Source: Agromyces aurantiacus
Lineage (GTDB): Bacteria; Actinomycetota; Actinomycetes; Actinomycetales; Microbacteriaceae
NCBI RefSeq assembly: GCF_016907355.1
Contig: NZ_JAFBBW010000001.1
Span: 3,658,001-3,722,000 of the forward strand
Direction: 5' to 3'
Length of the DNA: 64,000 nt
Shown here: positions 25,640 through 34,666 of the stretch, one piece after another
How positions within the stretch are numbered: the first letter of the stretch is position 1
Layout: the number at the start of each line of letters is the position of its first letter
The notes under the pieces: generated by a model
Told to the model about the DNA's origin: nothing
Databases searched by the model: none
What the model saw: the letters and a program-made list of their open reading frames with translations, nothing else
Translations under genes and position numbers: made by a program

Positions 25640-26863
25640 ATGACGACGTTCGGCATCGAGGAGGAGTTCTTCTTCATCGACCCCTCGACGATGCTCCCAG
25701 CGGATGTCGCGGAGCAGGTCTACCGCCGGCTGGCGGCCGACCCGCGCTGGGGCGCCGTCACGCACCGGGAGTTCCTCGCATCGCAGGTCGAGCACGCGTC
25801 ATCCGTCTTCACCGATCTCGGCGAGGCCGGCGCCGAGCTCGTCGGGTTCCGCCGCGAGGTCGACGCCGACGCCGGACGGTTCGCGGTGTCGGCCGCGAGC
25901 ATCGGCACCACGCCCGACGCGCATCCGTTCCCCTCGATCACCGACACCGACCGGTACCACCGCATCGTCCGCGACATGGCGGGGGTCATCGCCGACCACC
26001 AGATGAGCGGACTGCACGTGCACGTCGGCATTCCGAGCCGCGAGCACGGCGTCGCGGTGCAGAACGCCGTGCGCCCGTGGCTGCCGCTCCTGATCGCGAT
26101 GACGGGCAACTCGCCGTTCTGGCGCGGCAACGTCACCGGCTACGAGAGCTGGCGCACCATCCAGATGCGTCGCTGGCCGACGTCGGGCTGCCCGCCGCGG
26201 TTCCGCGACGCGGCCGACTACGACCGCCGGATCCGGCAGCTGCTCGGCCACGCCGGAACGACCGACCTCGCCCTCATCGCCTGGAACGTGCGCCTGTCGG
26301 AGCACCTGCCGACGATCGAGTTCCGGATGGCGGACGCGCAGCTCACCGCCGACGACACGCTGCTCGTCGCCGCGCTCTGCCGCGGGCTCGTGCTGCGCGC
26401 CGTCGACGAGTTCGACCGAGCGGGCCAGGATCACGAGGCGATGCTGCGCGGCCTGCGTCGGAGCGAGGATCCCGACCCCGACCTTCCGCCGGAGCTGCTC
26501 AGCGCGGGGATCGTGCACGGCGCGCACGCGGGGCTCGGGCGCGACGCGTTCGACCCCGCGACGGGCGACCTGCTGCCGGCCGCCGATCTGGTGCGGCGAC
26601 TCGAGCGCTTCCTGGCCGAACCGCTCGATCGCGTGGGCGACCGCGCGATCGTCCACGACCTGCTGCGCCGGCTGCTGCGCGACGGCACCGGCGCCACCCG
26701 CCAGCTCGCGGCCTGGCGGCGCAACGGCAATGCCGGGCTGCGCCGGCTCTACGCCGCGTCGATCGCGGCGCCCGCATCGGTGCCGCCGGGCACCGCCCGG
26801 GTGTCGCGAGCCGCGGCGGCCGACGAGCCCGAGGAACCCCGGCTGGCCGGCGGGCTGGCGTGA
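25640..26863 (+). CDS. YbdK-type carboxylate-amine ligase (GCS2 family)
   Basis: A 407-residue glutamate-cysteine-ligase-like enzyme. The start FGIEEEFFFIDPSTM and the metal and substrate segments SGLHVHVGIPSREHGVAVQNAV and PTIEFRMADAQLTADDTLLVAA are the conserved parts of the GCS2/YbdK family. It joins a carboxylate (often glutamate) to an amine using ATP. In actinobacteria, which make mycothiol rather than glutathione, the real product is usually unknown. The start is ATG at 25640 after GGGAGGGGCG. Confidence 0.87.
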   Translation: MTTFGIEEEFFFIDPSTMLPADVAEQVYRRLAADPRWGAVTHREFLASQVEHASSVFTDLGEAGAELVGFRREVDADAGRFAVSAASIGTTPDAHPFPSITDTDRYHRIVRDMAGVIADHQMSGLHVHVGIPSREHGVAVQNAVRPWLPLLIAMTGNSPFWRGNVTGYESWRTIQMRRWPTSGCPPRFRDAADYDRRIRQLLGHAGTTDLALIAWNVRLSEHLPTIEFRMADAQLTADDTLLVAALCRGLVLRAVDEFDRAGQDHEAMLRGLRRSEDPDPDLPPELLSAGIVHGAHAGLGRDAFDPATGDLLPAADLVRRLERFLAEPLDRVGDRAIVHDLLRRLLRDGTGATRQLAAWRRNGNAGLRRLYAASIAAPASVPPGTARVSRAAAADEPEEPRLAGGLA

Positions 26864-26985
26864 TCGCGGAGCGCTCGCGGCGGCCGCGAGATCAATCGAA
26901 CGGTGGAGGCGACCGGGCGGCACTCGTCATACGGTGAGGGGACGCGATGGATCGCCGAGGGGATGCCGAGGAGGCGGGAGATCCG

Positions 26986-27861
26986 ATGACCACGACCACG
27001 CACGACCGGAGCGCCGAGGCGACGACACGTCCCCCCGGCCCGTCCGACACGGTCCGCCAGCTCGTCGTGCTCGTCACGTCGCTGCTCGCCATCGCCGCCG
27101 CGTTCATCGGCTCGGGCGCCTTCGCGGGCCGGCCGATCCAGGAGGCCGCGGGCGGATGGCTCGACGCCGACTCCACGCTCATCGCCCCAGCCCGGCCGGC
27201 GTTCGGCATCTGGAGCGTCATCTACACGGGCCTGCTCGCCTACGCGCTGTGGCAGCTGCTGCCGGCCCAGCGCACGTCGGCGCGGCATCGGCGGATCGGC
27301 TACGCGGTGGCGGCGTCGCTCGTGCTGAACGCCGTGTGGATCGGCGTCGTCCAGTTCGACCTGCTCGGGCTCAGCGTCGTCGTGATCTTCGCGCTGCTCG
27401 CGGTGCTGGCCTGGCTGTTCGTGCAGATCCGGCGGATGCCGCCGCGCTCCGTCCTCGACGGGATCATCACCGACGGCTCCATCGGGTTGTACCTCGGCTG
27501 GGTCGTCGTGGCGACGGCGGCGAACACGACCGCGGCGCTCGCGGCATCCGGGTTCGACGGCTGGGGCATCGCACCGGTCGTCTGGGCCGTCATCGTCATC
27601 GCGGTCGCCGCGGGCGTCGGCGTGGCGATCGGGATCGCGGGCCGCGGCCGGCTCGCGCCGATGGTCTCGCTGTGCTGGGGGCTCGCGTGGCTCGGCGTCG
27701 CACGCCTGACCGACGAGCCGTCGTCGCAGGTCACCGGCATCGCGGCGTTCATCGCCGCGGGCGTGGTCGTCATCGCGACGGTCGGCGCGCGCATCGGCGC
27801 GATGGTCGTCGCGCGCGCCGACCGAATCGACCGCGAGGCGGAGGCCCGCGCGTCGACCTGA
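26986..27861 (+). CDS. TspO/MBR-like tryptophan-rich membrane protein
   Basis: A 291-residue membrane protein with about eight helices. The segment ARPAFGIWSVIYTGLLAYALWQLLP is the hallmark of TspO-related proteins, and YLGWVVVATAANTTAAL is a later conserved helix. It is longer than classical TspO (about 160 residues) and belongs to the eight-helix type common in actinobacteria. Binding of tetrapyrroles or lipids is possible by homology only. The ATG at 26986 has GGAGAT upstream; an in-frame ATG at 26947 is less likely. Confidence 0.75.
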   Translation: MTTTTHDRSAEATTRPPGPSDTVRQLVVLVTSLLAIAAAFIGSGAFAGRPIQEAAGGWLDADSTLIAPARPAFGIWSVIYTGLLAYALWQLLPAQRTSARHRRIGYAVAASLVLNAVWIGVVQFDLLGLSVVVIFALLAVLAWLFVQIRRMPPRSVLDGIITDGSIGLYLGWVVVATAANTTAALAASGFDGWGIAPVVWAVIVIAVAAGVGVAIGIAGRGRLAPMVSLCWGLAWLGVARLTDEPSSQVTGIAAFIAAGVVVIATVGARIGAMVVARADRIDREAEARAST

Positions 27862-27954
27862 CCCCCCGGGGGACGCTGCGCACGGCGCAGCACGCGGGAC
27901 CGGGGTGTGGTTCGGGTCGCCCCGGTCTCGCGGTCCGTCCGGGCGGGGTCGTCC

Positions 27955-27999
27955 GGCGCCGCGGCGACCGGCGCCGCGGCGACCGGCGCCGCGGCGATC
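27955..27999. repeat. Three tandem 15-bp units
   Basis: The unit GGCGCCGCGGCGACC occurs at 27955, 27970 and 27985; the third has one change (GATC). GGCGCC and CCGCGG are palindromic, so the block may fold. It lies 32 bp upstream of the hydrolase start, in the leader. Confidence 0.8.
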
Positions 28000-28031
28000 C
28001 GGTCCGGGCGCCCGGATGCCACGATGGAGGC

Positions 28032-28745
28032 ATGCGCATCGACGAGGAGCCCCTCGAGATCGAGGTGGGCGACGGCATCGGCGCCGTGCCCGCGGTGCTC
28101 GCCCGCCCCGCCGGCGCCCGCGCCACGATCGTGGTCGCCCATGGCGCGGGCGCGGGGAAGGACCATCCGTTCCTCACCGGGTTCAGCCGGGCGCTCGCGG
28201 AACTCGGCTTCGCGAGCCTGCGGTTCGACTTCCCCTACGCGGCGGCCGGTCGCCGGTTCCCCGATCGCCCGCCGGTCGCCATCGCGACCTGGCACGCGGC
28301 GACGCAGGCCGCCCGCTCGCATGCGCCCGGCGACGAGCCGGTGTGGGCGTCGGGGAAGTCCTTCGGCGGTCGCATGGCCTCGATGGCGGCGGCCGAGGGG
28401 ATGGAGGTCGCAGGGCTGGCCTTCCTCGGGTACCCGCTGCACCCCCCGGGCCGGCCCGACCGCTCGCGCGACGAGCACTTCGGCTCGCTGGTCGGCGTGC
28501 CGATGCTGTTCGTGCAGGGCCGCAACGACCCGTTCGCCATCCCGAACGAGCAGCTCGACGAGCTCGTGCGGCGCATCGGGCCGAGCGCGGTGCTCGAATG
28601 GATCGAGGGCGCCGGGCACTCGTTCGACGTGAAGGGCGCGAAGCGGCCGGCCGCCGAGGTGGGTGCGTCCCTCGCGCCGCGCGTCGCCGCGTTCGTCGAC
28701 GCGCACGGCACGCCGGGGGCGACGGCGACGCCGCCCGGAAACTGA
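28032..28745 (+). CDS. Alpha/beta-hydrolase, dienelactone-hydrolase-like
   Basis: A 237-residue cytosolic hydrolase. The oxyanion strand VVAHGAGAGKDHPFL, nucleophile elbow WASGKSFGGRMASMAA (Ser in GKSFGG), acid in QGRNDPF and histidine in GAGHSFDV form a complete triad in family order. This is the short COG3571-type subgroup, in which the elbow is GxSxGG. The substrate is unknown. The ATG at 28032 follows GGAGG. Long open frames run upstream through the repeat at 27955-27999 but overlap other genes. Confidence 0.83.
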   Translation: MRIDEEPLEIEVGDGIGAVPAVLARPAGARATIVVAHGAGAGKDHPFLTGFSRALAELGFASLRFDFPYAAAGRRFPDRPPVAIATWHAATQAARSHAPGDEPVWASGKSFGGRMASMAAAEGMEVAGLAFLGYPLHPPGRPDRSRDEHFGSLVGVPMLFVQGRNDPFAIPNEQLDELVRRIGPSAVLEWIEGAGHSFDVKGAKRPAAEVGASLAPRVAAFVDAHGTPGATATPPGN

Positions 28746-28825
28746 GGGACCTTCGACCTCGCGGCCGCCGCGCGCCGATCGCAGACTGGGCTCGCCGCGC
28801 ACACCTGGCACGAGGGGAAGTCATC

Positions 28826-29245
28826 ATGAGCGCCTATCCGCCCGCCGCGCCGGGACCGGCCGCGCCGAACCCGCACGTCGCACGCGCCTCGCAGGAGGCC
28901 ACCTCCACCCGCTCGTTCATCGCGACGTGGCTGTTCGCGTGGTTCCTCGGGGTGCTCGGGGTCGACCGCTTCTACCTCGGCAAGGTCGGCACCGGCATCC
29001 TGAAGCTGCTGACCATCGGCGGGTTCGGCATCTGGTGGCTCGTCGACCTCGTGCTCACGCTCACCAACGCCCAGAAGGACAAGGACGGCCGCCGCGTGAT
29101 CGGCACGCGGCAGGAGCAGACGATCGCCTGGATCGTCACGGCGGTCGGCGTCGTCGCCGGCTGGGTGATGAGCGCCGCGACGCAGGCCTTCTCGGTCCTC
29201 ACCGACCAGGTGCTGCCGACGCTGCCGTGGTGGCCGGCGGGCTGA
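28826..29245 (+). CDS. TM2-domain membrane protein
   Basis: A 139-residue protein. After a P/A-rich cytoplasmic head come the two helices of the TM2 domain (FIATWLFAWFLGVLGVDRFYLGKVGTGILKLLTIGGFGIWWLVDLVLTL). The conserved GVDRFYLG and GIWWLVDL match the family. A third hydrophobic segment follows (TIAWIVTAVGVVAGWVMSA). TM2 proteins are of unsettled function. The start ATG at 28826 has GAGGGGAAG upstream. The stop codon is part of a hairpin shared with the convergent SDR. Confidence 0.85.
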   Translation: MSAYPPAAPGPAAPNPHVARASQEATSTRSFIATWLFAWFLGVLGVDRFYLGKVGTGILKLLTIGGFGIWWLVDLVLTLTNAQKDKDGRRVIGTRQEQTIAWIVTAVGVVAGWVMSAATQAFSVLTDQVLPTLPWWPAG

Positions 29246-29272
29246 GCCGCGCCGGCCACCGGCCGCGGCTCA
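29243..29272. terminator. Bidirectional hairpin containing both stop codons
   Basis: TGAGCCGCG (29243-29251) pairs with CGCGGCTCA (29264-29272). The left arm begins with the TGA of the TM2 gene and the right arm ends with the TCA of the convergent SDR, so one hairpin serves both genes. Confidence 0.6.
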
Positions 29273-30025
29273 GACCGCCGTGTAGCCGCCGTCGACGAGG
29301 TGGTAGCTGCCCGTGATGAAGCTCGCGGCGTCGCTCGCGAGGAACGCGACGAGCGCCGCGACCTCCTCGGGCTGGCCGAGCCGGCCGATGGGGTGCTTGC
29401 CGACCAGGAACTCCTGCGTGGCCTCGTCGAGGTTCGCGTCGATCAGCGGCGTCTTGATGAACGCCGGCCCGACCGAGTTCACGCGCACGCCCTCCGTGGC
29501 GTACTCGAGCGCGGCGTTCTTGGTGAGGCCGACGAGGCCGTGCTTGGCGCTGACGTAGGCCGACGAGTTCGCGAACCCCACGGTGCCGAGGATCGACGCG
29601 ATGTTGACGATCGCCCCACCGCCGTTCTCGGCGATCGCGGGCAGTTGCGCCCGCATGCCGTGGAAGACGGAGCTGAGGTTGACCGCGATGACCTTGTCCC
29701 AGCTGTCGACCGGGTACTCGCCGATCGGCGCGGCCGCACCGCCGATGCCGGCGTTGTTCACCGCGATGCGCAGCGGCGCGAGCGCGTTCGCGGCGTGGAT
29801 CGACGCGTCGACCCACGCGGGGTCGGTCACGTCCCCGACCGACGCCTCGGCGTCGCCGCCGGCCGCGCGGATCTCGTCGACGACGGCGTCGGCGTGGTCG
29901 CCGTTCATGTCGTTGACGAGCACCGACGCGCCGTTCGCCGCGAGCAGCAGCGCCACGGCGCGGCCGATGCCGCTGCCTCCCCCGGTCACGATCGCCGATC
30001 GGTCCGCCACGTCGTACTGGGCCAT
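29270..30025 (-). CDS. Classical SDR-family oxidoreductase
   Basis: A 251-residue classical SDR. The cofactor motif AIVTGGGSGIGRAVALLLA with VLVNDMNGDHAD favours NAD(H). NNAGIGGA, the catalytic Ser in VNIASILGT, and SAYVSAKHGLVGLTKNAALEY (YxxxK) are intact. The usual catalytic serine position reads NIASILG. It is about 45% similar by eye to the SDR at 10003-10746 in the same window. The ATG at 30025 follows GGAGGAG. The substrate is unknown. Confidence 0.9.
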   Translation of the reverse strand: MAQYDVADRSAIVTGGGSGIGRAVALLLAANGASVLVNDMNGDHADAVVDEIRAAGGDAEASVGDVTDPAWVDASIHAANALAPLRIAVNNAGIGGAAAPIGEYPVDSWDKVIAVNLSSVFHGMRAQLPAIAENGGGAIVNIASILGTVGFANSSAYVSAKHGLVGLTKNAALEYATEGVRVNSVGPAFIKTPLIDANLDEATQEFLVGKHPIGRLGQPEEVAALVAFLASDAASFITGSYHLVDGGYTAV

Positions 30026-30169
30026 GAGCCTGTCTCCTCCGGTCGATTGCTCGGTTCCGGCGGGCGGATGCCTCGGGCCTCCGCCCGCCGTCCCCTCACC
30101 GTAGGCACGTCGCGGCGCGCGCGGACAGGGCCTTGCGTCCCATCCGCGGCCGGAGTCGGTCGAGCAGCG

Positions 30170-30220
30170 TCAGCCGAACGGCGGCATCAGCCGAGCGGCG
30201 GCGTCAGCCGAGCGGCGGCG
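30170..30220. repeat. Tandem 17-bp triplication at the amidase 3' end
   Basis: Three 17-bp units start at 30170, 30187 and 30204; the third overlaps the amidase stop (TCA at 30204-30206). Each unit carries a TCA, so the last codons and stop of the amidase have been copied downstream twice, as by slippage. Confidence 0.75.
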
Positions 30221-32048
30221 TCCGAGGCGGCGCGACGCGTCGGGGCGCGAGGGCCTCGAACGCGGCGGCCAGGCGCAGCAGGGCCGAGTCGTCGTGGGCG
30301 CGTCCGGCGAAGGTGAGGCCCACGGGCATCCGGATGTCGCTCATGAGGCCCATCGGCACGGTCACCGTCGGGATCCCGAGGTGGCGGGGCACGAGGTTGC
30401 CGTTGGCGACCCAGACGCCGTTGCGCCAGCCGAGGTCGGCCGAGGCGGGGTTCACGTCCATGTCGGCGGGGCCGACGTCGGCGACCGCGGGGAAGGCGAC
30501 CGCGTCGAGTCCGAGCTCGTCCATCCACTGCTCGAGGTCGACGCGGCGGGTCTCCTCGAGGCCGCGCAGGCCCCCCTCGAGCTCGGCCATGTCGGCCCAC
30601 GTCGCTCCGGGGTGCGCGCGCACCCAGCCCGGATACTCGGCGATGTCGTCGTCGAAGCCCGTGTAGCGATCGGGCAGCGCGCCCTCGGGCTGCGGGAAGA
30701 TCCGGGCGCCGTCGACGTCGGCGAGCGTGTGCAGCGCGGGGTCGCCGTTGGCCTGCAGGAAGTCCTCCCACGCCCACGCCGACAGGTCGACGATCTCGCG
30801 CCTGAGGTACTCGGGGCTCACGAGCCCGCGCGTCGCGATGGTCGGCGCGCCCGGCCGGTCGCCCTCGTAGTTCGAGACGACCGGGAAGTCGACGAGCACG
30901 ACCTCGGCGCCGGCGGCCTCGAGGTCGCGGCGAGCGGCATCCCACAGCTCGATCACGCTCGCGCGCGTCTCGATGCGCTGCCCGGTCGGGCCGCCGATGC
31001 CGACCGCGCCACCGGGCTCGGCCGTGCCCGCGTCGGGATCGGCGTTCACGTACATGCGCGGCACGCCGATGCGCGTGCCCGCGAGCGGCCCGCGCACCGC
31101 GCGCGCCGCGCGTGCACCCGCGCCGGGGTCGTTCCGCGACGGCTCGGCGGGCTGCGCCGGCTCCGGATGACGCGAAGCGACCCCCTGCGCGGATGGCTCG
31201 GGAGCCGACCCGGGCAGCAGGTCGAGGTACGAGTCCGGGCGCACGGCGGATGCCGCGGGCAGCGCGATCCACGGCTGCGCGCGCCAGAAGTCGCCGCGGG
31301 TCTCGGGGTCGTCGGCGACGATCACGTCGAGCACCTCGAGCAGGTCGGCAATGGTGCGCGTGTGCGGCACGACGACGTCCATGGTCGGCACGAGCGGCCA
31401 GTTGCCGCGCACCGAGATGACGCCGCGGCTCGGCGTGTAGGCGCACAGCGCGTTGTTCGAGGCGGGCGCGCGCCCCGACGACCAGGTCTCCTCGCCGAGG
31501 CCGAACGCCGCGAACGACGCCGCGGTCGCGGTGCCCGAGCCGTTGGACGAGCCCGAGCCGAACGCGGCCGTGAGGTACTCGGCGTTGTACGGGCTCTCGG
31601 CGCGGCCGTAGACGCCGCGCTGCATGCCGCCGTTGGCCATCGGCGGCATGTTCGTCAGGCCCAGGCAGATCGCTCCGGCGCCACGCAGCCGCTCGATCGT
31701 GAACGCGTCGCGCTGCGCGACGAGGTGCTCGAACGCGGGGCTGCCCGCTGCGGCCGTCAGGCCCTTCACGAGGTAGGAGTCCTTCGCGGTGTAGGGGATG
31801 CCGTCGAGCGGGCCGAGCACCTCGCCGCGAGCGCGGCGCTCGTCGGAGGCCTGCGCGTCGGCGAGCGCGTCGGGATTGCGCACGACGACCGCGTTGAGCG
31901 AGGTGCCGGTGCCGGGCGCGTCGTACGCGTCGATGCGCGCGAGGTACGCCTCGACGAGCTCGACCGCGGTCGTCCGGCCCGACTCGAGCGCCGCGCGCAG
32001 GTCGGCGATCGAGGCCTCGACGACGTCGATGCCCGGGGCGGCGCTCAT
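30204..32048 (-). CDS. Amidase-signature family hydrolase
   Basis: A 614-residue amidase. The Ser-cis-Ser-Lys triad is visible: lysine in PYTAKDSYLVKG, and the signature FGSGSSNGSGTATAASFAAFGLGEETWSSGR with its serines. Residues about 290-340 hold a proline/alanine-rich insert (SAPEPSAQ ... PAEPSRNDPGAG) that makes the protein longer than usual. It is the third gene of the leftward permease-agmatine deiminase-amidase operon and overlaps the deiminase stop by 4 bp. In that setting it could hydrolyse N-carbamoylputrescine, a reaction normally done by a nitrilase-type enzyme; this role is an inference. The 17-bp end of the gene is tandemly repeated. Confidence 0.85.
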   Translation of the reverse strand: MSAAPGIDVVEASIADLRAALESGRTTAVELVEAYLARIDAYDAPGTGTSLNAVVVRNPDALADAQASDERRARGEVLGPLDGIPYTAKDSYLVKGLTAAAGSPAFEHLVAQRDAFTIERLRGAGAICLGLTNMPPMANGGMQRGVYGRAESPYNAEYLTAAFGSGSSNGSGTATAASFAAFGLGEETWSSGRAPASNNALCAYTPSRGVISVRGNWPLVPTMDVVVPHTRTIADLLEVLDVIVADDPETRGDFWRAQPWIALPAASAVRPDSYLDLLPGSAPEPSAQGVASRHPEPAQPAEPSRNDPGAGARAARAVRGPLAGTRIGVPRMYVNADPDAGTAEPGGAVGIGGPTGQRIETRASVIELWDAARRDLEAAGAEVVLVDFPVVSNYEGDRPGAPTIATRGLVSPEYLRREIVDLSAWAWEDFLQANGDPALHTLADVDGARIFPQPEGALPDRYTGFDDDIAEYPGWVRAHPGATWADMAELEGGLRGLEETRRVDLEQWMDELGLDAVAFPAVADVGPADMDVNPASADLGWRNGVWVANGNLVPRHLGIPTVTVPMGLMSDIRMPVGLTFAGRAHDDSALLRLAAAFEALAPRRVAPPRTPPLG

Positions 32049-33094
32049 CGGGCGACCTCCGCGGAGGTCAGCGCGGGCTGCTGCTGCGTGATGCAGTGGA
32101 TGCCGCCGCCGCGCGCGAAGATCGGGCGCGAGTCGACGGTGACGACCCGCCGCCCCGGGTAGGCGTCGGCGAGGATCGCGGCGGCGCGCGCGTCGGCCTC
32201 GGGCTCGCCGAATCCGCAGGCGACCACGCCGTCGTTGACGACGAGGTGGTTCACGTAGCTCCAGTCGACGAAGCCCTCGTCGTCGCGCAGCGTCGCGGGC
32301 GCGGGAAGGCCGACGATCTCGAGCGCGCGGCCCGCGGCATCCGTCTGCCCCTCGAGCAGCTCGCGCAGCTCGCTCGTGACGGCGTGGTCGGGGTGGCCGG
32401 GGTCGCGCTGGTCGTGGAGCAGCACCCGCCCGGGCGCGGCGAACGTGGCGACGATGTCGACGTGCCCGTTCGTGCCGAAGTCGTCGTAGTCGCGCGTGAG
32501 GCCGCGCGGCAGCCAGATCGCCTTCGTGGTGCCGATCGTGCGGGCGAGCTCGGCCTCGACGCGCGCGCGGTCGGCATACGGGTTCCGACGCGGGTCGAGC
32601 TGCACGGTGTCGGTGAGCAGCACGGTGCCCTCGCCGTCGACGTGGATGCCGCCGCCCTCGTTCACGAGCACCGAGCTCACGAGCTCCGCGCCGACGTGGG
32701 CCGCCGCGAACCGGGCGATCTCGGCCGACACGCGCCACTCGGCCCACTCCGGCGCGCCCCAGCCGTTGAAGATCCAGTCGACCGCGCCGAGCACGCCGGG
32801 GCGCTCGTCGTCGACCACGAACGTGGGGCCGAAGTCGCGCATCCAGAACTCGTCGAGCGGCGCCTCGAGGATCTCGACGTGCGAGCCGAGCATGCGCCGG
32901 GCGCGGTCGAGCTCGGTCGGGTCGACGACCATCGTCACGGGCTCGAACTCGGCGACGGCGTGGGCGACCGCGGTCCACGCCGCGTAGCCCTCCTCGCGCT
33001 CGGACGCCTCGGAGCCGAGGGTCAGGCCCTCGCGGGGGAACGCCATCCAGGTGCGTTCGTGCGGGGCGGTCTCGGATGGCATGCGCCAGTTCAT
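32045..33094 (-). CDS. aguA: Agmatine deiminase family protein
   Basis: A 349-residue enzyme of the peptidyl-arginine-deiminase-type fold. The start MPSETAPHERTWMAFPREG, the segments FWMRDFGPTFVVDDE and NEGGGIHVDGEGTVLLT, and the catalytic cysteine C334 in GGGIHCITQQQP match agmatine deiminases, which convert agmatine to N-carbamoylputrescine and ammonia. It overlaps both the permease stop and the amidase start by 4 bp, so the three proteins are made together. The family also includes enzymes with other guanidine substrates, so specificity is not proven. Confidence 0.9.
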   Translation of the reverse strand: MNWRMPSETAPHERTWMAFPREGLTLGSEASEREEGYAAWTAVAHAVAEFEPVTMVVDPTELDRARRMLGSHVEILEAPLDEFWMRDFGPTFVVDDERPGVLGAVDWIFNGWGAPEWAEWRVSAEIARFAAAHVGAELVSSVLVNEGGGIHVDGEGTVLLTDTVQLDPRRNPYADRARVEAELARTIGTTKAIWLPRGLTRDYDDFGTNGHVDIVATFAAPGRVLLHDQRDPGHPDHAVTSELRELLEGQTDAAGRALEIVGLPAPATLRDDEGFVDWSYVNHLVVNDGVVACGFGEPEADARAAAILADAYPGRRVVTVDSRPIFARGGGIHCITQQQPALTSAEVAR

Positions 33095-34638
33095 GCGGGT
33101 TCCTCCTGGGTGCGGGCGGATGCCGCGGCATCCGTGGTCTCGATGATGACAGCGTGGGGGTCGGATGTCGCGGCCGGCCGCTTCGCCGGGTCGCGGTACG
33201 GGTCGATGGTCAGCCACAGGCCGGCGTACAGTGCGGCGGCGAGCACGGGCCCGACGACCGCCGAGAGGTCGGCGCCGCCGAGCGCCTGCGAGATCGGGCC
33301 GACCCACAGCGTGGTGTTCGCCGACATGACGGCGACGGCCGTCGCGACGACCATGGCGATCGCGCCGGCGGGGAACACGCCGCCGCGATACCAGAACGGG
33401 CTCGCCGGCGACGTGTCGGCGAGCGCGCGGCCGTCGTATCGGTTGCGGCGCAGCACGATGTCGATCGCGTAGATCGAGACGAGCGGTCCGAACACGGTGA
33501 CCGAGAGCTCGAGCGACGCGCCCAGCACGTCGAGGAAGCTCGGCGTGAGGAAGAGCACCCAGCCCGCGGCCGCGGTCGCGACCACGCCGGTGACGACGGT
33601 CGTCGCGGCACGCGAGACGCGCGCGCCGAGGGCTTGGGCGTAGAAGCCCGTGGAATAGGCCACGAGCACGTTGTTGGCGATGCTCGAGAGCACGATCATG
33701 GCGAGGAACACGGGAGTGAACCACGCGGGCACGATCTCGCCGATGGTCAGCTGCGGGTCGGTCATGTCGATCGCGGTTCCGGCCACGGCACCGAGCGCGC
33801 CGATGAGCACCGCGGGCAGGAAGCCGCCGAGGGCGGTGTACCCGGCCACCTTGCGCTTGGAGACGTTCGCGGGCAGGTAGCGGGCGTAGTCGGCGCCCGT
33901 GCCCCACGAGAGCGGGCTCGAGGCGACGATCGCGAACCCCAGCATGACGAGCGCCCAGTGGTCGGCCACGGGGAGCGGCTCGACGGCGTACGCCCAGTCG
34001 GCCGTGTCGAACACGAAGACCGCGAGCACCGCGAACACCACGGCGAGCGCCGCCGAGAACCAGGGCGCGAGCGCGAGGATCGTCGCGTGGCCGTAGACGC
34101 CGATGACGAAGCTCAGCGCGCCCACGACGAGCAGCACCGCCCACTCGCCGCCGGGAGGGAGGCCGATGCCGAAGGCGCCGAGCAGCGCGAGCGCGGCGAG
34201 GGTCGCGAACGCGACGTTGATGACCTCGTAGAAGAGGCCGATGAGCACGCCCAGGCCGGCCCCGAAGACGGTGTTGCCGCGCACGCCGAACATGGCCCGC
34301 ATGATCGTGACGCTGGGCGATCCGGCGGCCGGGCCGCTGACCGCGAGCCAACCGACGAGCGCCCACCAGAGGTTGCCGACGACCGTGATCGCGAGCGCCT
34401 CCCAGAGCGGCAGGCCGAGCAGCATGAGCACGCCGCCGACGACGAAGTAGAGGTACGCGACGTTCGCCGACATCCACACCCAGAACAGGCTCGAGGGTCG
34501 GCCGTGCCGGTCGGACTCGGGGACGGCCTCGATGCCGTGCGTCTCGATGCGACCCACTCGGTCGGATGCCGGGTCGTGGATGTCGCTCGTGCCGGCCGGG
34601 GGCGCGGCCCCCGTGGCCTCGTCGGTGCGGATGCTCAT
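33091..34638 (-). CDS. NCS1-family nucleobase/cation permease
   Basis: A 515-residue permease with twelve hydrophobic helices. The N-terminal helix region (SLFWVWMSANVAYLYFVVGGVLMLLGL) has the family W/A-N pattern, and the SWGTGADYARYLP loop and central FYEVINVAFATLAAL helix match cytosine/purine/hydantoin NCS1 transporters. It probably imports the substrate of the two downstream enzymes by cation symport. NCS1 proteins usually carry nucleobases, hydantoins or thiamine, so agmatine would be a new substrate. The first gene of the operon, it starts 28 bp from a perfect palindrome and faces a TetR gene. Confidence 0.9.
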   Translation of the reverse strand: MSIRTDEATGAAPPAGTSDIHDPASDRVGRIETHGIEAVPESDRHGRPSSLFWVWMSANVAYLYFVVGGVLMLLGLPLWEALAITVVGNLWWALVGWLAVSGPAAGSPSVTIMRAMFGVRGNTVFGAGLGVLIGLFYEVINVAFATLAALALLGAFGIGLPPGGEWAVLLVVGALSFVIGVYGHATILALAPWFSAALAVVFAVLAVFVFDTADWAYAVEPLPVADHWALVMLGFAIVASSPLSWGTGADYARYLPANVSKRKVAGYTALGGFLPAVLIGALGAVAGTAIDMTDPQLTIGEIVPAWFTPVFLAMIVLSSIANNVLVAYSTGFYAQALGARVSRAATTVVTGVVATAAAGWVLFLTPSFLDVLGASLELSVTVFGPLVSIYAIDIVLRRNRYDGRALADTSPASPFWYRGGVFPAGAIAMVVATAVAVMSANTTLWVGPISQALGGADLSAVVGPVLAAALYAGLWLTIDPYRDPAKRPAATSDPHAVIIETTDAAASARTQEEPA

Positions 34639-34666
34639 GCGGAACCTCGTCGTTCGCGGCGGACTT

